The notes below the pieces were generated by a model, which worked only from the letters and a program-made list of their open reading frames with translations, was not told where the DNA came from and ran no database searches. From assembly GCA_050732575.1 (NCBI GenBank), contig JBOHRF010000040.1, positions 1 through 26,874 of the forward strand: a stretch of 26,874 nucleotides of DNA, read 5' to 3'. Source of the stretch: JBBDWZ01 sp050732575. GTDB lineage: Bacteria > Gemmatimonadota > Gemmatimonadetes > Longimicrobiales > RSA9. The translations under genes were made by a program, and so were the position numbers. Each line of letters opens with the position of its first letter. Positions within the stretch are counted from its first letter, which is position 1. Shown one piece after another: positions 7,205 through 14,031 of this stretch.

Positions 7205-9877
7205 ATGGTAAGGCGTTTTTTTCTGGCGCTGCGCACGGTGTTACTGCGGCGGCGGCTGGAGCGGGAGATGCAGGAAGAGATGGCGCTGCATCTGGCGCAG
7301 TCAACGGAGCGGCTGTTGGCGCGCGGGCTGACGGCGGACGCTGCACGCCATGGCGCGCGTCGCGAATTCGGCAACGTGGCGTATTTGCAGGAGCAGGCGC
7401 GCGACGCGCGCGGTGGTCGTTGGCTGGAAACAATGGTGGCCGACCTGCGATTTGGTGTGCGTCATTTTGGCCGCACGCCGTTTTCTACGCTGACCATGAT
7501 CGTGCTGCTGGCGCTGGGGATCGGCTTCAACAGTGCGTTGTTCGCGACCATCTATTCGTTCGTGAACATGACGCCGCCCGGCATAGCGCGCGCCGAGTCT
7601 CTGGTTCGCATCCGTGGTGGGGAACGGAATGGTGCGGGTCAGACCCAGGGTCGTGAGTTCTCGTATCCGGAATACCGCGAGTATGAAGCGCAGCGGAGCC
7701 TGTTCAGTGCGGTGACGGCCTGGACGTCATCGGACGTAGTCCTGAACGTGAGCAGTGGTGCGGAAGGCCTACACAGCGGCGCGGCCACGTACGTGAGCGG
7801 CAGCTACTTCGCGGTGCTGGGCGTACACCTGGTCATGGGCGCCGGCCTGCCCGCCACTTCAGTTGACAACGATGCAGACCCGCAGCTGGTTGCGGTGATC
7901 AGTCATGCCGTTTGGGATCGCCACATGGGTGGTGCGCCGGACGTGTTGGGCAAAACGATCAAGGTGAACGATGTCGCGTTCACTATCGTGGGGGTGGCGC
8001 CGCGCCGATTTGCCGGGACGCGCCCGGGAGGTTCACAGGTGCGCGTGTGGGTGCCGCTCAGCACGCGCGCCCTGGTACAGCGTACCAATGTCTCGTTGTT
8101 GAGCAGTCGAGACTCGGCGCTTTTTGGTTTGGCGGCGCGTTTGCGTCCTGGCATCGAGCCTTTGCAAACCATGCCGGTGGTGCAAGCCATTGCCGCCCGT
8201 TCAGCGCAGCAGACCCTGCGCGCGCGCGCACACTCGCCGTCCACCGATGTCGTGACCCTGCTGGCCAACAACTACTTCCCTCCCTCGGGCCGGCAGCCGG
8301 ACACGATGGGCAGGATGTCGTCTATGCTCATCCCGTTGCTGATTCTCCTCATTTGCTGCACCAACGTGAGCACGTTGCTGGTGGGACTGGCGGTAGCGCG
8401 GCGGCGCGAGATTGCAGTCCGTCTTTCGCTGGGCGCCGCGCGGCGCCGCGTTGTTCGGCAGCTCATTACGGAGAGTGTTTTGCTCGCGCTGGCTGCGGCT
8501 GTGTTCGGTCTGGTCATCATCCTGATTTTGCTGAGAGTGTTCGGCGCGCGCGTGCCGGATGTGCAGATGGTCCTGCCCTGGCCTGCGGTCCTGTTCACAT
8601 TCGGACTCGCCATTGTCACCGGTATCGTGTTCGGTGCCTCGCCTGCCCTGCATGCCACGCGACTTGCCGTGTCCGAGGTCTTGAAGGAGTCGGCAGCCGC
8701 TGTGGTTGCTACCCGGTCGCGGTTGCAATCGGGACTGGTCGTGGCGCAGATCGCGCTGACCCAGCCGCTGCTGCTGGGTCAGGGCGCGCTGATACTGGAG
8801 CAGCTGAAAGATCTGCAGCGCCAGCCAGCTCCGCTCTACAATGACCGCATACTGCAGGTCAGCTTCAACACCAATCCTCGTTACGGCGTCCAGGATCAGA
8901 TGCGTGAGGACATCCTGCGCCGATTGCAGACGCGCATTGCAGCGCTGCCCGGTGTGGTGGCCGTGGTTGCGCAACACGCTCAGGACAATTACGTCCGCGT
9001 GGCCTTGCATCCCTCCGATCGCGTGGGTGGTTTGGAAGACGCTGATGCGTTCTTGGTCAGCGCGCGAGCCGCGCCTCCCGGCTACTTCGAGCTCATGGGG
9101 TTTCCGTTGGTGCGCGGACGCGGCTTCACTGAGTCTGACCTGAACGACAGTCAGGCCCTCGTAGTACGCGGCGACCTGGCACGACGACTCTGGGGCTCGA
9201 CCGATCCGATTGGACGGCGCCTGGTCCATGCCGATGGCGGCGCAACCGCATTTGTCATTGTGGGCGTGGTCGATGAAACCAGGGCCGGCCTGAGCGGCGA
9301 CGATGAGCAACACGCCTTTGTGCCGCGTGTGAGCAGAACGGGCAGTCTCCTGGTGAGAACGCAGGGACGCGCCGACCCTATTATTCCCCTGATTCGGTCG
9401 GTCGCCCATGCCGAAGCCCCTGCTCTGCCGGTTACGCGCGTCACAACGCTGGCCGCGCTTGACGCACAACAACGGACATTGGTGACTCGTATGATCGGGG
9501 GCGCCGCCATAGTGGGTATGGTGGCGTTGTTTCTCTGTGCCATTGGGCTCTATGCGGTGGTTTCCTTTGCGGTCGGACAACGCACGCGCGAGATCGGCAT
9601 CCGCACGGCACTGGGTGCCGATTCACAGCAAGTGGTCAGCATGTTTTTCATGCGCGGACTGCGACTCAGCGGTATTGGACTGCTGATCGGCCTGGGACTC
9701 AGCATCCTGGTGCAACGCATTGTCGTGGTGGCGAGCGGCAATGATGCAGAGGCCGGCCTGACGGTGCTGGCCGTTCTGGTCGCGGCCGTTGTGGTCGGCG
9801 TGGCAACCGTGGCCACCTGGATCCCGGCACGGCGCGCATCCATTGTCGATCCGCTCACAGCGTTACGTGCGGAGTAA
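7205..9877 (+). CDS. ADOP-type (duplicated orphan) ABC/MacB-like permease
   Basis: An 890-residue inner-membrane protein. The first ~85 residues form the ADOP prefix (LRRRLEREMQEEMALHL, then ARREFGN). Two FtsX/MacB repeats follow: a first membrane helix near 95-120, a large periplasmic domain, a three-helix FtsX block at ~370-490, then a second periplasmic domain and a second FtsX block at ~755-885. The end, PARRASIVDPLTALRAE, is the classic ADOP tail. No ABC ATPase is encoded nearby, as expected of these orphan permeases. ATG 7205 is preferred over GTG 7199 because GAGGTG lies right in front of it. Substrate unknown; MacB relatives move peptides, lipoproteins or drugs. Confidence 0.92.
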   Translation: MVRRFFLALRTVLLRRRLEREMQEEMALHLAQSTERLLARGLTADAARHGARREFGNVAYLQEQARDARGGRWLETMVADLRFGVRHFGRTPFSTLTMIVLLALGIGFNSALFATIYSFVNMTPPGIARAESLVRIRGGERNGAGQTQGREFSYPEYREYEAQRSLFSAVTAWTSSDVVLNVSSGAEGLHSGAATYVSGSYFAVLGVHLVMGAGLPATSVDNDADPQLVAVISHAVWDRHMGGAPDVLGKTIKVNDVAFTIVGVAPRRFAGTRPGGSQVRVWVPLSTRALVQRTNVSLLSSRDSALFGLAARLRPGIEPLQTMPVVQAIAARSAQQTLRARAHSPSTDVVTLLANNYFPPSGRQPDTMGRMSSMLIPLLILLICCTNVSTLLVGLAVARRREIAVRLSLGAARRRVVRQLITESVLLALAAAVFGLVIILILLRVFGARVPDVQMVLPWPAVLFTFGLAIVTGIVFGASPALHATRLAVSEVLKESAAAVVATRSRLQSGLVVAQIALTQPLLLGQGALILEQLKDLQRQPAPLYNDRILQVSFNTNPRYGVQDQMREDILRRLQTRIAALPGVVAVVAQHAQDNYVRVALHPSDRVGGLEDADAFLVSARAAPPGYFELMGFPLVRGRGFTESDLNDSQALVVRGDLARRLWGSTDPIGRRLVHADGGATAFVIVGVVDETRAGLSGDDEQHAFVPRVSRTGSLLVRTQGRADPIIPLIRSVAHAEAPALPVTRVTTLAALDAQQRTLVTRMIGGAAIVGMVALFLCAIGLYAVVSFAVGQRTREIGIRTALGADSQQVVSMFFMRGLRLSGIGLLIGLGLSILVQRIVVVASGNDAEAGLTVLAVLVAAVVVGVATVATWIPARRASIVDPLTALRAE

Positions 9878-9892
9878 TCAGGTTCATTGTGC

Positions 9893-9917
9893 GGGGAAAC
9901 ATTATCGCCTTTTCCCC
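9893..9917. terminator. Possible bidirectional terminator hairpin
   Basis: A 7-bp perfect stem (GGGGAAA / TTTCCCC) encloses an 11-base loop, between the plus-strand permease stop and the end of the minus-strand TonB-plug pseudogene. A-rich and T-rich stem edges could serve both directions, though the T run is short. Confidence 0.4.
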
Positions 9918-9957
9918 CCATCCCATTCTGAGCGAGATGTAGTCGAGGGTGTCTAAC

Positions 9958-10722
9958 CTACTGCAGCAATAGGAACACGATCGCGCCCAGGCACGTGAGT
10001 CCCGCCGCCCAGCGTACCCAGCCGCGTTTGCCGACTCCGCTCGCTTCACGGGTCCAGAGCAGGATGGTGCCGCAGTTGTTCCTGGTCTGAAACTCGGCGG
10101 GCACACCGGGCCGCGCATCATCACCATGGACGTGTTCATGCCATCCGACTGCCGTTGCGTTTCACGGGCACTACGAACACGCCCGGCATGGAGCGGAAGA
10201 AGTCGCTGACCTCGGCCGCGGGTCGCCGGTCGATCTCCTCGCGCGAAACGAATTTCCCGAACGTTTCCGTAGAGCGCCGCTCGCGAAAGCCGGCCAGGCG
10301 GGACGCACTGGCGCCCCGCGCAGTCACGACCAGCGGCTCGAGCGGAATTGCTTCGCGACCCAGCCGGACCGCGACCTCCAACGTGCGGCCCGGTTGGAGT
10401 TGGAGCGGATCCGACTGGCAGGCAGCAAACGCAACGTGGCGCACGCAGAGCGCATAACGGCCGGCCATCGGACTGCTCAGCCGCAACGAGCCGGTGCGAT
10501 CGGTCACGGCATACCCTCGCTCCTGACCATCCGCACCCACCAATCGCACATTCAGCGCCCGGTCACCGGAGAGCCGGACCTTTCCTCGATCACACGACCG
10601 GCGATCGTAACATTGCCACTCTGGCGCGCATCACCCTGACCGGAAACATGTTTCCCAATCGCCAGCAGAAGGACAGTGGCTACCAGGAAGAGTCTGGACT
10701 TCTTCGCGCGGAGTTGGCTCAT
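9958..10722 (-). pseudogene. Carboxypeptidase-regulatory / TonB-plug domain protein, frameshifted and internally deleted
   Basis: Pieces in three frames make one protein of a family common in Gemmatimonadota. The start at 10722 gives a signal peptide (KKSRLFLVATVLLLAIG, cleavage near VSGQ) and the strand GRVIEERSGSPVTG, which then stops. One added G near 10556-10560 restores GALNVRLVGADGQ and the open frame 10549-10136, which carries the regulatory domain and the plug-like SDFFRSMPGVFVVPV. A stop follows at 10136. Beyond it, in another frame, come VPAEFQTRNNCGTILLWTR and a hydrophobic tail ending at 9958. The C-terminal CG..LLWTR motif is typical, but the middle part (usually holding a YLDG motif, some 40-50 residues) is missing. 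Hence this is a decayed gene rather than a single sequencing slip. Confidence 0.65.
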
Positions 10723-10751
10723 GACCAGGATCATGTCAACGACGGAAGAAG

Positions 10752-10908
10752 AGGGTTCGACCGGTCCGGGTGACCGTGTGGCAAACACGCCGGTGAGTGG
10801 GTGGTCGGGATCGCTGCGCGGATGCGTTTCCAGTACAGCGCGATCCGCGCGGTGAAGCCAGGTGATGACAATGACGTCATCGCCTGCAGCGACCCCCGAC
10901 CAATCCGG
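10752..10908 (-). pseudogene. TrmO/TsaA-like tRNA methyltransferase remnant
   Basis: Directly after the carbonic anhydrase stop, the minus strand reads GDDVIVITWLHRADRAVLETHPRSDPDHPLTGVFATRSP, given here as a joined description of short motifs: ITWLHRADR, HPR.DP, LTGVFATRSP. These are hallmark motifs of TrmO (YaeB/TsaA), which N6-methylates threonylcarbamoyl-adenosine in tRNA. The expected DRPNPIGLH then appears one frame over as DRSNP before similarity ends near 10752. Only about 50 of some 150 or more codons remain, with neither start nor C-terminus. It is a dead fragment that now fills the gap before the TonB-plug pseudogene. Confidence 0.72.
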
Positions 10909-11475
10909 CTATTCCACCACGATCTGCGCCAGCCGATGATCATCGATGGAGTATAACAAGGGCGCAACGAGAAGCCGGGAATGTTGGCGCCGGAGCCGCT
11001 TTGCCTCGTTTACCGTGAACTCAACCGCATCACCGATCTCGTGACGGTGCGCGAAGCGATCGAAGTGCCGCCCGGCAGCTTCGGCATCCCACCCCGCGCG
11101 CTCGACCAATCCCTGCACGAAGGAAGCACGTTTGCGCGTGACCTGGACCATGCCACAATCCGTGTGGCCGATGACGGCAATGGTGGAAACGCCGCCCACG
11201 GCGACGGCATACGAGACTTCAAATGTGCTGTCCCGCAGGTTGGCGCCCGCCGCGCGCAGCACATACGCAAATTCGTTGGGAATGGTCAGGTCTTTTCGAT
11301 GATCCATGCACATGGCAATGAGCAATGCCGGACTGCCGTAAGTGTGCGGGAGCGGCTCACCAAGATTGTGGTAGCGCAGAAGTTTCTCGATGGGCGTGCC
11401 TGCGTACACCGGGAGGATCTCTTCCGGCAAAGTCGCGGGTACAAGCGCATGCACCGGTGTACGGGTCCTGCCCAT
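10909..11475 (-). CDS. Beta-class carbonic anhydrase-like protein
   Basis: A 188-residue protein. The zinc site of beta-carbonic anhydrases is visible: C56 in CMDHR (with the D58/R60 dyad) and H104/C107 in GHTDCGM; RAAGAN near 74-79 matches the usual R.AGN region. The expected reaction is CO2 hydration to bicarbonate. The short form with CMD.R resembles the compact actinobacterial type of beta enzyme rather than the plant type. ATG 11475 is preceded by GGGAGGA at good spacing; the frame continues upstream but only as a shadow of the neighbouring gene. It follows the unrecognised gene ending at 11501 by 25 bases, so the two probably form an operon. Activity is inferred from the conserved residues. 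Confidence 0.87.
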   Translation of the reverse strand: MGRTRTPVHALVPATLPEEILPVYAGTPIEKLLRYHNLGEPLPHTYGSPALLIAMCMDHRKDLTIPNEFAYVLRAAGANLRDSTFEVSYAVAVGGVSTIAVIGHTDCGMVQVTRKRASFVQGLVERAGWDAEAAGRHFDRFAHRHEIGDAVEFTVNEAKRLRRQHSRLLVAPLLYSIDDHRLAQIVVE

Positions 11476-11500
11476 TTGTTCCTCCCGCGCCTCTACGCAC

Positions 11501-12904
11501 TCAGAACTCGAATTCGGCGGCGGGCGGCCAGTACTGCACGAAGCGCGCGCGGAACACCGCCTGCGCGATGAGTACGAGCGAGCGCACATCCGAGTTGTTG
11601 AGGTGAGCGCCACTTTCGTCACGTTCGACGATGTCCTCGCCCAAAATATCCGACCATTGCTGATAGGAAACCTCGAGTGCCTGGCGCTCCGCATCCGTGT
11701 GCGCATGAATGCGCTGGTGCTGGAACAGGTCGGCAATGAAGGCCAGCGCATCATTCCACTGCGCAGCGCTCAAGGCCGGACTCGCATCATCGATCAGCCA
11801 CTCACCACCGGCCAGCTTGCCGGACAGGCGGAGCCGTCCGTCCTGGGGTTGGTTCTCGTCGATTTCGGCAAAGTCAGTCATCAAGTCGATGGCTGCGCCG
11901 TCTGGGACACCGGCCAGCGCATAGCTCAACGCGGACATGTTGTACCACGCGCCCCAGCCCGAGAAGTTCTCGGGCGATGCGATCACGACATCGCTGGCGG
12001 ACCGCTCCATGAACAACCACTCGTTCTCGGCCGGCTGCCAATTCCCTGCATTCGTCACGCGCGCTTCCACCGCCGGTACGCCCTCGGATCCCAGGGCGGC
12101 CACGGCCCACGCGTGCCACGCATGCTCCAGTGCAAGGCGGACCGGACCATCACGCAACGGATCGGGCTGCATGGGCCAGGTTACAGCCAGGTCGACGCGA
12201 GAACCTTTGATGAAGGGGTCTTCGCGCCGCGCCGGCACGGTGCCCGTGATGCGCTGCGCAAAGGAAACCAGATCCGGATCTTCGACGTCGGCAACAATGC
12301 CGAGCGGACAGCGCCTCAGGGTGCGCGCGCCGGCATCAGGATCGAACCAGCCACCGTCCGGCTCGGGATCGGGCGGTTCGTGTGCGGCGCGCTTGTGCAG
12401 ATGAACGAGCAATCCAATGAACCCGCGCGTCTCGGTCTCGATGCTCAGATTTCCCGCCGCGAAGGCTTCTTTGGTGCGCCGCCAGTCATCCTCGTGGCCG
12501 GGGTCTTCCTGGCCCGAATAGTCGAGCGCGTGCGCCAACCAGAGCGGAAACGGCGTGCCGGCGTGATCGCGCCGGAACCACGCGCCCCGCCGTTCGTCGA
12601 TCTGCCGCAGCAGCGCGTTGCCGTTCAGCGAGCCGACGTACGTATAGACGTCGAGATCCCAGCGACCCGGTGACACGCGAGCGACCGCTACGCCCCTTCC
12701 ATCATCATCCGGGCCGTGGTCGTCACGCCACCATTGCAAAATGTCCGGATCGAAGCCGCCCATGATCAGCATGCGACCGTCGGGCACATCGAGCTGCCAG
12801 CGGATGCGCGCCAGCCACTCGCGCTCTTCGTCTTCATGCAGCGGCTCATCCACCACGACGCGCACGGGCAACGAATCATCGCCGATCAGTGAGAGCAGCA
12901 ACAC
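11501..12904 (-). CDS. Unrecognised acidic protein (main reading frame; 5' part displaced by a frameshift)
   Basis: The open frame codes for 467 residues rich in Asp, Glu and Trp, with no signal peptide, membrane helix or motif I know. Recognisable phrases include LIMGGFDPDILQWWRDD, WDLDVYTYVG, SGWGAWYNMSALSYALAG and SVQYWPPAAEFEF-like ending QYWPPAAEFEF. Codon use and evenness of composition argue for a real gene. The GTG at 12904 has no ribosome-binding site; a coherent N-terminal piece with an excellent one lies upstream in another frame (12886-13026). I therefore think the native gene starts at 13026 and carries a one-base deletion near 12905-12930. It precedes the carbonic anhydrase gene by 25 bases. 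Function unknown. Confidence 0.72.
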   Translation of the reverse strand: MLLLSLIGDDSLPVRVVVDEPLHEDEEREWLARIRWQLDVPDGRMLIMGGFDPDILQWWRDDHGPDDDGRGVAVARVSPGRWDLDVYTYVGSLNGNALLRQIDERRGAWFRRDHAGTPFPLWLAHALDYSGQEDPGHEDDWRRTKEAFAAGNLSIETETRGFIGLLVHLHKRAAHEPPDPEPDGGWFDPDAGARTLRRCPLGIVADVEDPDLVSFAQRITGTVPARREDPFIKGSRVDLAVTWPMQPDPLRDGPVRLALEHAWHAWAVAALGSEGVPAVEARVTNAGNWQPAENEWLFMERSASDVVIASPENFSGWGAWYNMSALSYALAGVPDGAAIDLMTDFAEIDENQPQDGRLRLSGKLAGGEWLIDDASPALSAAQWNDALAFIADLFQHQRIHAHTDAERQALEVSYQQWSDILGEDIVERDESGAHLNNSDVRSLVLIAQAVFRARFVQYWPPAAEFEF

Positions 12905-13026
12905 CTGCGACTGCGCACGAACTGCTCATCGTCGCTGCGGCTGTCTTCTACAATGGCGTCGACTGCGGTACCACTGACGACGCTGAATCCGCCCGAGTCA
13001 TTCTGGATGTACGCATCGCGCCGCAC
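12886..13026 (-). pseudogene. N-terminal segment of the 11501-12904 gene, out of frame
   Basis: GTG at 13026 follows GAGGAGG with seven bases of spacing. The frame gives RRDAYIQNDSGGFSVVSG, then AVDAIVEDSRSDDEQFVRS, and runs out of frame at a stop at 12886-12888. The next sensible residues (QVLLLSLIGDD) are in the frame of the downstream ORF. Restoring one base near 12905-12930 joins the two into a protein of about 508 residues. Confidence 0.65.
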
Positions 13027-13106
13027 GTCGTCCCCTCCTCAGGATGTAGTGCCAAGGTAACCATCGCGTTGAGGACTGGCCACGACCTGCATCCGGCCGC
13101 CTACGT

Positions 13107-13513
13107 TTAGTTGCCCTCGCTCCAGGGCGGCACAACCCGGTTCATTCTTGCATAGGCAATGAGTTGACCTGTGTGCTCAGCGGTATGGCGCGCCATGAAG
13201 TACGGAACACCGCCATACGTGGTCTCGCCGTCGCACCAGGCGATCTTCTTTTCCGCATCGGCCGCCGTCAGTTCGGCTATGCGGCCCTGCAGAAACGCGA
13301 ACGACTCCTTCAGCGCAGCTACCATGGCTGCTTTCTCGGTGGTCGATTTGTTGTATTCGCGACCGACCATCCCTTCACGCGGCGCGATGCCAGGCGCGCG
13401 TGGGAGATTGAAATTCGAGCCGGCGACGTGAAGCAGGACCTCACTCACCGAACGACGCCGTCGGCGGGGCGCCAGGAGTACAGCGCGACCGGAATCGCTT
13501 CCGCCAGGCGAAC
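13107..13513 (-). pseudogene. DinB-family protein, truncated and frameshifted
   Basis: The open frame 13448-13107 gives VSEVLLHVAG and ends with ARHTAEHTGQLIAYARMN, the histidine-bearing helices of DinB/YfiT-like four-helix proteins (putative metal-dependent enzymes, often thiol-related). Just upstream, in another frame, lies LAEAIPVALYSWRPADGV, which is the preceding helix of the same family; one added base near 13449-13457 joins them as GVRSVSEV. The normal N-terminal ~30-40 residues (often a signal peptide) are absent: at 13514 the sequence switches abruptly to the 44-bp repeat. So this gene has lost its start as well as its frame. Confidence 0.7.
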
Positions 13514-13557
13514 TTCGAGCGTAGACCGAGTTGAATGCTCATGACTGGCGGTGGTCG
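13514..13557. repeat. 44-bp dispersed repeat, copy A (fossil methyltransferase/MFS junction)
   Basis: Matches 22510-22553 at 42 of 44 positions in the same orientation. On the minus strand it encodes the last codons of the second methyltransferase (HRQS, stop) and the first codons of the MFS gene (SIQLGLRS). Here the overlap is ATGA, whereas the intact operon has TTGA. Similarity stops sharply at both sides: the DinB remnant on the left and the transposase tail on the right. Confidence 0.85.
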
Positions 13558-13765
13558 GCTCTGCCCCGACTGCGGCGGCGACATGCGCATCGCCTTCCTC
13601 ACCGCCGCCGAGCCCGTCGACGCATCCTCACCTACCTCGCTCTGCCCACCACCCCGCCGTCTCTATCCCCCGCGCGCGGCCCGCCCCACACCACCTCGGC
13701 TTCGACGCCGACCATCTCCCTATCCTCTCGAGCCGAACCGCCAGGGCAGACCTCATTCACGCCGC
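13556..13765 (+). pseudogene. C-terminal scrap of an IS91-family (Y2/HUH) transposase
   Basis: Three plus-strand frames together give the typical tail of IS91/ISCR-like transposases: the zinc-ribbon half LCPDCGGDMR then AFLTAAEPVDA in one frame, ILTYLALPTTPPSLSPARGP in the next, LGFDADHLP in the third and PPGQTSF in the second again. The order and spacing match the family, but several indels break it and the catalytic tyrosines and N-terminus are gone. It is an old remnant. It abuts the 44-bp repeat, which is of interest because IS91-type elements can carry neighbouring DNA by one-ended rolling-circle transfer. Confidence 0.6.
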
Positions 13766-13819
13766 TCCTGTTCGCACCCGCCAACGGGTCCACCTTCCGC
13801 CAACGGACCGAACAAGGCG

Positions 13820-13853
13820 TTTGGATTTCCTATCCCTTTGGATTTCCTATCCC
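13820..13853. repeat. Perfect 17-bp tandem duplication
   Basis: TTTGGATTTCCTATCCC occurs twice in immediate succession. It lies in the non-coding stretch between the transposase scrap and the DUF5916 gene. Two copies suggest replication slippage; a regulatory role is possible but unsupported. Confidence 0.9.
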
Positions 13854-14031
13854 TTCCTTGCCCGTGGCCCCGTCCTGACTAACGAGACCCCGCAGGCCAG
13901 TGTCTTTTTGCTCACGTCGACCGGATACGGTCATAATCTCGGGGCTGCATGGGGGTTCGCCTGGTCGGCTTACCGCCGGGCGGCGCACCGAGGCAACCCA
14001 GCCCAATCGTTCTGCGAGAATCGGAATCTTT
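13854..14031. other. Leader region of the DUF5916 gene
   Basis: The frame of the downstream gene is open back to GTG 13900, but the extra 44 residues look like translated leader (Arg/Thr/Ser-rich) and lie before a good signal peptide, so I treat this stretch as non-coding promoter and leader DNA. I saw no clear promoter boxes. Confidence 0.4.

Noticed and set aside
8201..9580. 459-codon minus-strand ORF opposite the first ADOP permease
   Set aside because: Composition rich in His/Gln/Arg without any domain, and fully antisense to an unmistakable permease; a high-GC shadow frame.
10860..10885. Inverted repeat around TGACGTCA (10-bp arms, one mismatch) as a terminator or operator
   Set aside because: It falls inside the TrmO-coding remnant (GDDVIVI), so coding explains it; no T run follows.
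11390..12673. 427-codon plus-strand ORF opposite the 11501-12904 gene
   Set aside because: The minus-strand frame has the better composition, a ribosome-binding site and a coherent upstream segment; the plus frame reads as Arg/Gly/Val-rich shadow.
13900..14031. Extended GTG start for the DUF5916 protein
   Set aside because: The extra 44 residues would place an internal signal peptide after a non-protein-like leader.
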